Assembly (NCBI GenBank): GCA_041605955.1
Contig: JBFIXI010000023.1
Location: 1 to 51,696 of the forward strand
DNA from: JAHEJX01 sp041605955
Lineage (GTDB): Bacteria > Actinomycetota > Acidimicrobiia > Spongiisociales > UBA5794
Direction of reading: 5' to 3'
Length of the DNA stretch: 51,696 nucleotides
Shown: positions 16,537 through 25,303 of the stretch, piece by piece
Numbering within the stretch: the first letter of the stretch is position 1
Layout of the letters: the number at the start of each line of letters is the position of its first letter
Made by a program: the position numbers and the translations under genes
Notes under the pieces: generated by a model
What the model was told of the DNA's origin: nothing
What the model saw: only the letters and a program-made list of their open reading frames with translations
Databases searched by the model: none

Positions 16537-18102
16537 CTAGGCGACGGTGACCCGTATCTGGTGATAGCCGGTGGCACCGTCGGGCCGCGGTGGCGCCACG
16601 GCAGCGGTCTGCGGCTCTCCGGTGCCATCGATCGCGCGCACCTGCAGCACGCTGCTCCCGCTGCCCAGGCGAAGGGGTGACTGCCACTGCACCCAAGCGG
16701 TATCCGCCAGCGGCTGGCTCACCTCGGCGCGCTGCCAGGGACCTTGGTTGACGCGCACCTCAACGGCGCGGATCCCGTGAGCGGGCGACCAGGCGACGCC
16801 GCCCGCAACCAGCTCGGGCTCAACGCGGGAGCCGGATCGCGGCGTGTCGATCCGGCTCTGCGTCTTTATCGGGGCCTCTTTGGCCCACCCCCGCGGGATC
16901 CAGTAGGCGTCGAACGCTTCCCACGTCGTCAGCTCTATGTCTTCGAGCCACTTCGTCGCCGACACGTAGCCGTACAGCCCGGGCACGATGAGACGGGCCG
17001 GGAAGCCGTGATTGGGAGGCAACGGCTCACCGTTCATCCCTATTGCGATCAATGCATCTCGGCCATCGAAAGCCAGCGCAGTCGGGAAACCAGCAGTCCA
17101 TCCGTCGACGGAGCGGGGCACGATCTGAGTCGCCGCCGGGTTGACCCCAGCCATGTCGAGAACCTCGGTCAGCCTGACGCCGGTCCACTTGGCGTTGCCA
17201 ACGAGGTCACCTCCCACCTGGTTCGACACGCAGGCGATGGTGACGTAGCGCTCGTGGAGGTCCATGGCGTGGAGGTCGTCCATCGACAGCACGACCTCTC
17301 TGTCGACCATGCCGGTCACCTTCAACCGCCATGTCGCAGGATCGGGGCGAGGAACGATCAGGGCGGTATCGATTCTGTAGAACTCGTCGTTGGGAACGAT
17401 CAGCGGGGAGAGGCCGGGAAGGTCGAAGCTGGCGGTTGCACCTGGTGGAGCCACTGTGGTTACCGGCATCGGCAGCCCCATCGTCTCCCGTACCGACTCG
17501 GAGCGGGCGATGATGAGGCGCCGCCCGACGCCGCCGGCGGCCAATGCTGCAATACCGGTTCCGGCAACTCCCGCCAGCAGCCGGCGGCGGGCGGGGTCCG
17601 TGGGCAGGCTGTCGGCGGGATCCTCTCTGGTCAGCTGGTCGAGTGCCGCTCGCAAGAAACGCCAACCGGCGGCGGCGGCCAAGCCGATAGCGAAGAACGT
17701 GAGCACCGGATTGGCGTCGACTTGCCCAACTGCGGCAGCAATCCCGAGCAGACCGAAGAGAGCAAAGGCGACGGGATTGAGCCAGCGACGGCTCAGGCTT
17801 GCTCGACCCACGACAACGCCGATGAGCAGGGCCACCAAGGTGGTTCCGATCGCCAGCGCTCCCTTGTCGGCCGTGCCGAAGATCTCGATGGCCACGTCCT
17901 TGACGATGCTGGGCGACGAATCGACTATGTAGCTGCCGACGGAGGCCACCGCCGACGGAATGCCTGCGAAGAGCCCGGCGAACAGCTCCGCCAGGCCCAG
18001 CGCCAGGCCGGCCGCCACCGCCCCGGCGAACGCAGCCAGTCCGATGGGCGCCGGATATTGCAGCGGCGGGCGTTCAGTACCCACCGAGGTTGCTTCGGTC
18101 AC
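16537..18102 (-). CDS. Membrane-anchored sulfite-oxidase-family molybdoenzyme
   Basis: This 521-residue protein has about four hydrophobic segments in residues 18-155, then a fifth (175-192) directly preceded by ARRRLL, a twin-arginine-like motif. The catalytic domain (about 225-420) belongs to the sulfite oxidase/YedY superfamily; the Mo-ligand cysteine is Cys291 in TIACVSNQVGGDLVGNAKWTG. HGFPARLIVPGLYGYVSATKWL and the C-terminal Ig-like dimerisation domain (420-521) follow. The layout predicts Sec insertion of four helices and Tat export of the folded, cofactor-loaded domain, a mode established for actinobacterial Rieske proteins and some molybdoenzymes. Physiological substrate is unknown; sulfite is only one possibility. 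Confidence 0.88.
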   Translation of the reverse strand: MTEATSVGTERPPLQYPAPIGLAAFAGAVAAGLALGLAELFAGLFAGIPSAVASVGSYIVDSSPSIVKDVAIEIFGTADKGALAIGTTLVALLIGVVVGRASLSRRWLNPVAFALFGLLGIAAAVGQVDANPVLTFFAIGLAAAAGWRFLRAALDQLTREDPADSLPTDPARRRLLAGVAGTGIAALAAGGVGRRLIIARSESVRETMGLPMPVTTVAPPGATASFDLPGLSPLIVPNDEFYRIDTALIVPRPDPATWRLKVTGMVDREVVLSMDDLHAMDLHERYVTIACVSNQVGGDLVGNAKWTGVRLTEVLDMAGVNPAATQIVPRSVDGWTAGFPTALAFDGRDALIAIGMNGEPLPPNHGFPARLIVPGLYGYVSATKWLEDIELTTWEAFDAYWIPRGWAKEAPIKTQSRIDTPRSGSRVEPELVAGGVAWSPAHGIRAVEVRVNQGPWQRAEVSQPLADTAWVQWQSPLRLGSGSSVLQVRAIDGTGEPQTAAVAPPRPDGATGYHQIRVTVA

Positions 18103-18256
18103 AGATGCCTCGATCGTCTTGCTTGCATATCTGTACCAGTAACAACGTCATAGGAGAACGGTTTCCTCGATTACCAAATCGTGAAAACTCCCCGCCGATC
18201 GTACGTTGCTTTGCTCGCCACCAGGGGCCGATGCCCGGCGGGAGGGGGAGCGCAGC

Positions 18257-18654
18257 TTGCTTTTCAACTCATTCGAGTTTGCGATCTTTCTCCCGACCGT
18301 CCTCATTCTGTATTGGCGGCTACCGCGCCGCGGGCAGAATCCGCTGCTGCTGCCGGCCTCCTATGTCTTTTACGGCGCCTGGGACTGGCGGTGGCGGCAG
18401 CCGACGCGGCGATCTATGTGGTGGTGATGCCTGTGGCCGAGATGGATTACGTCCCACTCCACCCACGCCGCGAGGAGGACTATGCAGGCTTCCGCGCCGC
18501 CCTCTCGGACCTCGCCGCACAGACCGTTGCGCGAGTCATCGACCCCGCACAGCCGGGCTGGAGCATCGCGGAGTTTGCCGATCCACTCCATCTCAACGGT
18601 GCGGGCGCCGATAGGCCGACCGACTGGCTCGCCGGCTCCGTGGACAACCCGTGA
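18257..18654 (+). pseudogene. Deletion remnant: MBOAT acyltransferase start joined to SGNH/AlgJ-like gene end
   Basis: From a TTG at 18257, behind an excellent ribosome site (GGAGGGGGAG), the first ~45 codons read LLFNSFEFAIFLPTVLILYW, then NPLLLPASYVFYGAWDWRW. This is the characteristic N-terminus of MBOAT/AlgI-type O-acyltransferases. The frame then stops at 18427. In another frame, from about 18396, the sequence reads IYVVVMPVAEMDY, YAGFRAALSDLA and FADPLHLNGAGADR with a stop at 18654. This is the C-terminus of an SGNH/AlgJ/AlgX-type partner, including its catalytic D-x-x-H block. These genes normally lie in tandem and O-acetylate exopolysaccharides. A single deletion of most of both explains the structure; the join is out of frame, so no working product is expected. 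An assembly error is the main alternative. Confidence 0.8.
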
Positions 18655-18666
18655 GCCGACGCGGCC

Positions 18667-20406
18667 TCAGCTGCGCCGCTGTCCGGCCCACGCGAGGAAT
18701 CGCTCACGCGGCCAGGTGTTGACCACGTGTCTTCTCTGCACCCACCCGCGGCGCGCATTGTGGACTCCCCAACGCATGTTGGCGAACTCGTTGACGTGAT
18801 GGCTGTCGGTGCTGATCACGAAGGTCAAGTCGTTGCGCTCGCGCGCCCGGCGGAGTAGCTCGGCCGGCACGTCAAGGCGGTCGAGATGCGAATTGATCTC
18901 GAGAGCTATCCCCATCTCGGCGGCGGCGTCGAACACCGCATCAACATTGACTTCGATACCGGGCCGCCGCCCGATCCGACGGCCGGTCAGGTGGCCGACA
19001 ACGTTGACCGCTGGATTGGCCATAGCCTTCAATATGCGCTCGGTCTGCTGGGCTGGCGGCAGGTCGAAATAGGAGTGGACGCTGGCAACACACCAATCGA
19101 ACCCCATCAGGAAGTCGTCGTCATAGTCGAGGCCCCCATCGGGACCGATATTGAGCTCCGCTCCATGGAGGATCGTCATCTCCGGATACTCGACCCGCAG
19201 CCGCGCCAACTCATCGCCCTCCCGGCGGACCTCGTCCCGGCTCAATCCGTTGATGGCCAGGTCCTCTCCATGCTCGGTAATCGCGATGTAGTCCAGCCCG
19301 CGAGCAGAGGCGGCTGCGACCATGTCGTCGAGATCGCTGCGGCCGTCGCCCGACCAGGTGCTGTGAACGTGGAGATCGCCCCGAATGTGTTCGAGATCTA
19401 CCAACCGGGGAAGACTGGAGGCCGCCGCCGCGGCGACCTCTCCCACCCCCTCGCGCAGCTCCGGCGGGATGAACTTGAGCCCAAGCGCCTTGTAGATGGC
19501 TTTTTCGGTGCGGGCGGCGACAGACTCGCCGCTCTCGACTTCCGCCAAGGCGTACTCGTTGAGCGTCCAACCTCTCGAGATGGCACGCTGGCGCAGCTCG
19601 ATGTTGTGCGCCTTGGATCCGGTGAAGTAGAGCAGCGCCGCCCCGAACTCTCCCGGTGCCACCACCCGCACGTCGACTTGAAGGCCGGTGGCGGTGAGAG
19701 CCGTGGTCTTGGTTGCGCCTCGCGCCTGCACATCGGCTACCAGCGGCAACGTCACGAATGCATCCATGACCGGGGCTGGGTCGGTCGCCGCCACCACCAC
19801 GTCGACGTCGCCGATCGTGTCGGCGAACCGGCGCAGGCTGCCCGCATAGTCGACATGCTTCACCCCCGGGACGCGACGCAACACCTCCACCACTTCTTCG
19901 GCGATCGGCAACACCTTGATGATCGGCGTACGCCGATCCTTGCCATGCAGGCCAAGCCGCTCGATCGCCTTGGCAATCTTCTCCTCCGACTTGGCGCCCA
20001 TACCGGGAAGCTCGCGGAGCTGCTGCGATGCAAGGGCCGCCTTGAGGTCCTCCAAGTTGTTGATGTTGAGCCGGTCCCGCAACAAGATCACGGTCTTCGG
20101 CCCCAGGCCGGGGATGCGGGTCAGCTCCACCAGTGGCGGCGGGTACTTCGCCCGCAACGCGTCCAGCTTGGCGATACTTCCGGTGGTGTCGTATTCCTGG
20201 ATCTTCTCCGCCGTGGCCCGGCCCACCCCGTCGAGCTTCTGTAGCTCACTCACCGACATGTCCGCGGCCGGCGCAACCAGCTCACCAATGGCGTCAGCGG
20301 CCTTCTCATAGGCGCGTACTCGGAAAGCCTGCGGGCTGCCCTCCTCGAGCTTCAGCAGCTCGGCATACTCCCGAAAGATGCGCACCAGCTCGTGGTTGGT
20401 GGCCAT
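18667..20406 (-). CDS. polX: Family X DNA polymerase/PHP phosphoesterase (PolX)
   Basis: This 579-residue protein has the bacterial PolX plan. The N-terminal 8-kDa-like domain with helix-hairpin-helix motifs (KLDGVGRATAEKIQEY, RIPGLGPKTVILL, ELPGMGAKSEEKI) is followed by the nucleotidyltransferase palm with AGSLRRFADTIGDVDVVVA, carrying the metal-binding aspartates. The C-terminal PHP domain has RGDLHVHSTWSGDGR, AITEHGE, GAELNIG, ASVHS and STDSHHV. These enzymes fill short gaps in base-excision repair, and the PHP part provides 3'-5' exonuclease or AP-endonuclease activity. The ATG at 20406 begins the conserved MATNHELVRIFREYAELL; a longer reading adds only an unrelated 20-residue leader. It is divergent from the PH-domain genes. 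Confidence 0.93.
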   Translation of the reverse strand: MATNHELVRIFREYAELLKLEEGSPQAFRVRAYEKAADAIGELVAPAADMSVSELQKLDGVGRATAEKIQEYDTTGSIAKLDALRAKYPPPLVELTRIPGLGPKTVILLRDRLNINNLEDLKAALASQQLRELPGMGAKSEEKIAKAIERLGLHGKDRRTPIIKVLPIAEEVVEVLRRVPGVKHVDYAGSLRRFADTIGDVDVVVAATDPAPVMDAFVTLPLVADVQARGATKTTALTATGLQVDVRVVAPGEFGAALLYFTGSKAHNIELRQRAISRGWTLNEYALAEVESGESVAARTEKAIYKALGLKFIPPELREGVGEVAAAAASSLPRLVDLEHIRGDLHVHSTWSGDGRSDLDDMVAAASARGLDYIAITEHGEDLAINGLSRDEVRREGDELARLRVEYPEMTILHGAELNIGPDGGLDYDDDFLMGFDWCVASVHSYFDLPPAQQTERILKAMANPAVNVVGHLTGRRIGRRPGIEVNVDAVFDAAAEMGIALEINSHLDRLDVPAELLRRARERNDLTFVISTDSHHVNEFANMRWGVHNARRGWVQRRHVVNTWPRERFLAWAGQRRS

Positions 20407-20483
20407 ATCGCCAACATAGCTCGGCCGCCGGGTTGCAGCGGCGACCCCAAAGCAAGATGCGCTCACTAGCGTTCATGCTCGTG

Positions 20484-20954
20484 ATGGACGCCCCGATGAA
20501 CGCGATCGACCCGCGAGTGCGACGGCAGTGGCGCATCGAGGCCGCCGGGGCCAGCGTCATCGCCGCGCTGGCGATCTTGGTCGGATCGCTGGTATTGCCA
20601 ATCAGCTGGCCGGCGCGAGCGGGGGTCATCGCGGCCACTGTGCTGGCGGTGGCGGCGGGGCTCCAGGCGATTGTCTCGGTCCGCTACCGATATTGGCGTT
20701 ATGGTCTCGCCCCCGATGTGCTGATTCTCGAGCATGGGGTGTGGACGCGACGCCGCTCCATGACGCCGTATTTTCGAGTGCAGAACGTCGACGTCAGCCA
20801 AGGGCCACTCGAGCGGTGGCTGGGGCTCAAGCGCCTGACCATCCGAACCGCCTCCGCCTTCACCGACGCCACCATCCCGGGCCTCGACGCTGTTATGGCC
20901 GAGCAGCTGCGCGTGCGCATCTTGGAGCGAGCCGGGCAAGATGCAGCAGTCTGA
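20484..20954 (+). CDS. Bacterial PH-domain membrane protein (YdbS-like)
   Basis: This ~156-residue protein has two transmembrane helices (ASVIAALAILVGSLVLP and the GVIAATVLAVAAGLQAIVSV hairpin) followed by a DUF304/bPH2 domain: YRYWRYGLAPDVLILEHGVWTRRRSMTPYFRVQNVDVSQGPLERWLGLKRLTIRTAS (quoted in pieces: ILEHGVWTRRRSMTPYFRVQ and ERWLGLKRLTIRTAS). YdbS-type proteins always pair with a longer YdbT partner, here the next gene, which overlaps by 14 bases. In Bacillus the pair affects envelope-stress sigma activity and bacteriocin resistance; the mechanism is not known. Several ATGs (20475, 20484, 20496) could start it and none has a good ribosome site. Confidence 0.85.
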   Translation: MDAPMNAIDPRVRRQWRIEAAGASVIAALAILVGSLVLPISWPARAGVIAATVLAVAAGLQAIVSVRYRYWRYGLAPDVLILEHGVWTRRRSMTPYFRVQNVDVSQGPLERWLGLKRLTIRTASAFTDATIPGLDAVMAEQLRVRILERAGQDAAV

Positions 20955-22407
20955 AATCCCTCCCCCGGCGCCGATACCGCCGCCACCGACGGCCGGATGG
21001 CGGCGACTCCATCTCGCCTCGCCGATCCTCAACAGCGTGACGACGGCAGCTCGGTTCTGGCCCGTGCTGCTGATCGCCCTATTCGATGAGGGCGGCGGCT
21101 TGGTCGTTGCCTCGCTCCTGGGGGGCGCCCTGCTGGTGGCCGTCGCAGTAGAGGTCACTCGCTACCTCAGGTTCGATTACCGCCTGGACGGGACGACGCT
21201 CGTCGTGCGCTCGGGAGTTCTCGTCCGGCGCACCCGGACGCTACCGGCGGATCGCATCCAGCAGGTGAGCCTCAATCAGCGGCTGCGCCACCGGCTCTTC
21301 AACGTCGCCGAGGTGCTCATCGAGGTGGCCGGCTCGGGAACCGAGCCCGACATCAAGCTCAGCGTGGTCGGGGCCGCCGAGGCCGAAAGGATCACGGTGC
21401 GGCTCCAGGACGCCCGTCGCACCGTCGGGGCGACGCCGCCGGAACCGGACCGGGTCGTCTTCGAGCAACCGAACGACTCGTTGGCTCGCTGGGCGGCGTT
21501 CGCCAGCCCGGCATTCATGCTCCCGGTCATGGGGGCAGGAGTCGGCGCATTGGCCGAGGCCGTCGATCTGGAAGAGGCCTGGACGTGGCTCCCCGACGGA
21601 GCCCAGCTGTGGTTGATCGGCGCAATCGGCATCGTCGGCCTCGCGGCGGCAACCGCATTCAACGTGGCCCGCTTCTACGACATGCGCCTGGTGCGAGCCG
21701 ACGACAACTTCAGGCTGGAGTATGGCCTGCTCACCCACCGCCGCTTGGAACTACCGACAGAACGTATCCAAGCGTTGGTCACCAGGCTGTCCCCGGCCGG
21801 GCGCCTGGCCGGCACCGTCAGGATCACCGCACACAACGCGTCGAGCGCCGGCGAGGCCACCAACTCGTACTTGCCGGCGGTGCCGCGCAGCGAGCACGAA
21901 GCGCTGGCCGCCCGGCTGCTTCCCGAGGCCGACCTGGACCTGCCGCTGCAACGTCATCCGCGCGGAGCGCTGCGGCGGGCGGTACTCAGGTGGACACGCC
22001 CGGTCGCCCTCGTCGGAGCGGTTACCTCGGTCGTGTTCCGCACCGGGTGGGCCTACGCCACGTTCCTGCTCCTGCCGGTGGCGGCGGCTCTCGGTTGGCG
22101 GGCGTGGACTCTCCTCGGTCACGCCGTGACCGCCGATACGGTGGTAGCGCGCCGCGGCGCCATCACCGAGAACCTCACTGTCGCGCGCCGTTCTCGGATC
22201 CAGAGCGTGTCGCTGGCCGCCAACTGGTTCCAACGGCGGCTGGCTCTGGCCACGCTGCGCGTCGAGATCGCTCAGCCTCTCGGCCGGGTATCGATACGCG
22301 ACATGGCGGCTGCCGACGCCGCGCGGGCGGCGGAGGATCTCATCGCGCGCAATCACACGCGGGTCTCACAAGGTCATCACCCCGAACGTGCCGAAAGCGA
22401 TCAATAG
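20941..22407 (+). CDS. Triple PH-domain membrane protein (YdbT-like)
   Basis: This 488-residue partner of the preceding protein has three repeats of two-helix membrane hairpin plus DUF304/bPH2 domain. Each PH domain is marked by the 'V.RSG.L.RR...LP..RIQ' signature: VVRSGVLVRRTRTLPADRIQ (about 90), LEYGLLTHRRLELPTERIQA (about 260) and VARRGAITENLTVARRSRIQ (about 400). The Pro-rich N-terminus is cytoplasmic. Overlap with the YdbS-like gene indicates translational coupling. The 3' end overlaps the convergent Ca2+/cation antiporter gene by 42 bases, the longest such overlap in the window. Confidence 0.87.
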   Translation: MQQSEIPPPAPIPPPPTAGWRRLHLASPILNSVTTAARFWPVLLIALFDEGGGLVVASLLGGALLVAVAVEVTRYLRFDYRLDGTTLVVRSGVLVRRTRTLPADRIQQVSLNQRLRHRLFNVAEVLIEVAGSGTEPDIKLSVVGAAEAERITVRLQDARRTVGATPPEPDRVVFEQPNDSLARWAAFASPAFMLPVMGAGVGALAEAVDLEEAWTWLPDGAQLWLIGAIGIVGLAAATAFNVARFYDMRLVRADDNFRLEYGLLTHRRLELPTERIQALVTRLSPAGRLAGTVRITAHNASSAGEATNSYLPAVPRSEHEALAARLLPEADLDLPLQRHPRGALRRAVLRWTRPVALVGAVTSVVFRTGWAYATFLLLPVAAALGWRAWTLLGHAVTADTVVARRGAITENLTVARRSRIQSVSLAANWFQRRLALATLRVEIAQPLGRVSIRDMAAADAARAAEDLIARNHTRVSQGHHPERAESDQ

Positions 22408-23283
22408 CCCGACTCCCTCCAGGCGAGAGATCTCTCGGCCGGTCACCATGGCGGCAGCCGCCAGCACGACGGCGATCAGCATGCCCCCGACGGCAATGGC
22501 GTCGAAGTCGGCGAGCACCCCGGGGCCGACAGATCCCGCCGTCCCCGCTACGGCCAGCGAGTTGAAGATGTTCGAGCCGATGACATTGCCGACGACCAAG
22601 TCGGACTCCTTGCGTCGGGCCGCAGCCAAGGCCGTTGCCAGCTCAGGTAACGACGTGCCCACCCCGAGCAGCAAGCCCAAGAAGGTGGCTGACCAGTCGA
22701 GCCGCTCCCCGATGTCGATGGCTCCGTCGAGCAGCACTTTGGCGCCGGCTACGGTGGCGGCAATGCCGAGAACTCCGTAGGCAAGCTCCAGAGCCACCGG
22801 CGAGAGCACGGTGTCCTCTTCGACCTCGGGGGGAGTGCGCTCCGACCATCGCACCAGCAACCCGAGTGCGACTGCCAGCCCGAGCAGCAGCCCGATTGCT
22901 TCGACGCGGGAGACCTGCTTGTCGGCAATCACGAACGCCAACCCGGCGACGGCCACCAACATGAGCGGGGTCTCCCGCTGCATGAGCATCCGGGCGGCGC
23001 CTACCGGGGCCAGGACTGCGGCCGCCCCCAGAACCAGCGTCACGTTGGCGGCGTTGGATCCGACAACGTTGGCGACAGCAACATCGAGACGGTCATCAAC
23101 AGCTGCGATCGAGGACACGAGCAGCTCGGGAATCGAGGTGCCGAGCCCCACGATCAACGCTCCGATCAGGATCGCCGAGACCCCGAGCCGGACCGAGATG
23201 CGCACCGCCGAGACCACAACGCGGTCCGATGCCACAACGAGCACGACGAGGCCCACAACAACGAGAGCTACCGAACCAAACAA
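22366..23283 (-). CDS. Ca2+/cation antiporter, YrbG-like (CaCA family)
   Basis: This 305-residue membrane protein has ten hydrophobic helices in two inverted halves. Each half carries the alpha-repeat that forms the ion site: GLGTSIPELLVSS with NVVGSNAANVTLVLG in the first, and GVGTSLPELATALAA with NVIGSNIFNSLAVAG in the second. It is expected to extrude Ca2+ in exchange for Na+ or H+. The divergent NhaA gene starts 158 bases away, making a small ion-homeostasis cluster. Length is typical (~310-330). Confidence 0.92.
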   Translation of the reverse strand: MFGSVALVVVGLVVLVVASDRVVVSAVRISVRLGVSAILIGALIVGLGTSIPELLVSSIAAVDDRLDVAVANVVGSNAANVTLVLGAAAVLAPVGAARMLMQRETPLMLVAVAGLAFVIADKQVSRVEAIGLLLGLAVALGLLVRWSERTPPEVEEDTVLSPVALELAYGVLGIAATVAGAKVLLDGAIDIGERLDWSATFLGLLLGVGTSLPELATALAAARRKESDLVVGNVIGSNIFNSLAVAGTAGSVGPGVLADFDAIAVGGMLIAVVLAAAAMVTGREISRLEGVGLLIAFGTFGVMTL

Positions 23284-23441
23284 AGCCGTGACCGCCCACT
23301 GCGACGAGGCGGCGATAGTAATGCTCGAAGCTGGGGTGACGGCGTAGCCCCTCTCTCCTGCCCGAGTGGCCGCCTAGGACGCGTTGCCTGAGATGACCGT
23401 GGGTGAGTAGACGGTGGCTGCCAACTAGCCTTGATGGCTCA

Positions 23442-24887
23442 ATGGCCGGTCACCGCCACGACGCGCGTATCCATCAAACGTGGATCAACTCTGAGCGCTC
23501 CATCCCGACGCGCTTCGTCCGGCCGTTCGTACGTTTCACCGAGGTGTCGGCATCGTCGGGGATCGTGCTGCTGATCGCCGCCATCGTCGCACTGGTGTGG
23601 GCCAACGGCCCGTTTGCCGACACCTACAAGACGTTCTGGGACACCCATCTCGACATCACCCTGGGCTCTTTCCATTTCGACGAATCACTCAAACACGTCG
23701 TCAACGATGGCCTGATGGCCATCTTCTTCTTCGTCGTCGGGCTCGAGATCAAGCGCGAGCTGGTGGTGGGCGACCTGCGCGACCGCAAGCAAGCTGCTCT
23801 CCCCGCAATCGCCGCAATAGGTGGCATGGTGGTGCCGGCACTGATATTCGTCGCCTTCGTGGCCGGCTCCGGCGGCGAAGCCATCCGCGGCTGGGGGATT
23901 CCGATGGCAACCGACATTGCATTCTCCATCGGGGTCATTTCGCTGCTGGGCGATCGGGTCTCGTCCGGCGCCAAGCTCTTCCTGCTGGCACTTGCGATCG
24001 CCGACGACATCGGAGCCATCGCCGTCATCGCCATCTTCTACACAGGCGATCTGTCCTTCGGATATCTGGCCGCTGCCCTTGTCGCTTTGGCGCTGGTGTA
24101 CGTCGCCCAGCGGGTCGGCGTGCGGGCTATCGGCTTCTACTGGGCGCTGGGCATCGTGGTGTGGTTCTTGGTATTCGAATCGGGTGTGCACGCCACCCTG
24201 GCCGCGGTGGCGCTGGGTCTGCTGACACCCGTCCGCGCCTGGTACAGCGACGAGGAGTACTTCCAGAGAGCCGGCTGGATCCTCGACCGCTACGACATGG
24301 AGTCGGCCAGCGATACCAGACGGGAGCGGGTCGATGCCAGTGCGCTGACGCTGGCGGCCGTCGCCAGAGAGTCGGTGTCACCGTTGGACCGGCTCGAGCG
24401 GTCGCTACATCCGTGGTCGTCTTTCGTCGTGATACCGATCTTCGCTCTGGCAAACGCCGGGGTTCGGGTGGTGGACATCGACTTGCTGGCGACGGCCACC
24501 AGCCCGATTGCCCTAGGCGTCGGCTTGGGGCTGCTTGCCGGCAAGATCATCGGCATCACCTTGGCGACGTATATCGCGGTCCGCAGCGGCGTGGGGCGCC
24601 TCCCCAGACGTACCGGCTGGCGCGAGACCATCGGCCTGGCCTCCCTAGCCGGCATCGGGTTCACCGTGTCTCTCTTCATCACCGAGTTGGCCTACACGTC
24701 GAGCACGTTCATCGATCAGGCCAAGATCGGCATCTTCCTCGGCTCCGGCCTCGCCGGCCTGGTCGGGTATTGGCTGCTGCGCAGCTCGAAGACACCGCAA
24801 GAGGCCATCGAGGAGGGGCGACGCCGGCTCGGCTTGGACGAGGGCACTGCCCAAGCTCCGGAAGCGCAGTCCGCGTCGGCCACATGA
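23442..24887 (+). CDS. nhaA: Na+/H+ antiporter NhaA
   Basis: This 481-residue antiporter has about twelve transmembrane segments. The essential aspartate pair lies in LALAIADDIGAIAVI (Asp188/Asp189 from this start); the unwound-helix motif MATDIAFSIGVI and the early FFFVVGLEIKREL are intact. It exchanges Na+ for H+ for pH and salt tolerance. Relative to E. coli NhaA (388 residues) there is an insertion in the middle (about 270-330) containing DTRRERVDASALTLAAVARE, and a longer tail ending after GLDEGTAQAPEA. Both are common in actinobacterial NhaA. A GTG at 23403 would add 13 residues; neither start has a clear ribosome site. Confidence 0.94.
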   Translation: MAGHRHDARIHQTWINSERSIPTRFVRPFVRFTEVSASSGIVLLIAAIVALVWANGPFADTYKTFWDTHLDITLGSFHFDESLKHVVNDGLMAIFFFVVGLEIKRELVVGDLRDRKQAALPAIAAIGGMVVPALIFVAFVAGSGGEAIRGWGIPMATDIAFSIGVISLLGDRVSSGAKLFLLALAIADDIGAIAVIAIFYTGDLSFGYLAAALVALALVYVAQRVGVRAIGFYWALGIVVWFLVFESGVHATLAAVALGLLTPVRAWYSDEEYFQRAGWILDRYDMESASDTRRERVDASALTLAAVARESVSPLDRLERSLHPWSSFVVIPIFALANAGVRVVDIDLLATATSPIALGVGLGLLAGKIIGITLATYIAVRSGVGRLPRRTGWRETIGLASLAGIGFTVSLFITELAYTSSTFIDQAKIGIFLGSGLAGLVGYWLLRSSKTPQEAIEEGRRRLGLDEGTAQAPEAQSASAT

Positions 24888-25303
24888 GTCTCTAACAGAT
24901 CGCGCCCGTCCCCTCGCAACGAAACGAGAGGAACGGCGGACACCAGGCCGGCACGACCGTCGTCCTCTCCCTCCTTCGGTACTTCGGCTGGACAGCCTGC
25001 CTCGAGGACCCGGCGCCGTCGTCGCGTGACTGCCAACGGGTAGTCGGGCCGGCAGCGGTGGTTGCCGCGGCTCCGGCCACCGTCCTCCAGCCCGGCAGGA
25101 CGTCCATCTGCGGCAGGCACGGATCCCAGGCCACAGCCCGGGCCTCCCTGCGCCGGCCATATCGTCCCCGCTCGTGACATTCGCCATCAGCATCGGGGAA
25201 GATCACTGGCCGGCTTCCTCCTGCGAAGAGGTTCTCGATTCTCCGGGGAACACGTGGCCGACCGCAACGGTTGGACCCGACGACCGCCGCCTCGAGGATC
25301 CTG
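24888..25303. other. 416-base stretch without a recognisable gene
   Basis: Between nhaA and the DUF547 gene I found no frame, on either strand, with family motifs or a credible start; the open frames are Arg/Pro/Gly-rich and look like GC-driven noise. A weak hairpin (CCTCG at 24912-24916 pairing with CGAG at 24925-24928) lies about 25 bases after the nhaA stop and could be part of a terminator, but it has no T-run. The remainder may be the promoter region of the DUF547 gene or a decayed gene. Confidence 0.4.

Noticed and set aside
18181..18654. Intact 157-residue protein at this place
   Set aside because: Only its second half looks like a real protein (SGNH end). The first half is out-of-frame DNA of an MBOAT gene start, so it is better read as a deletion remnant.
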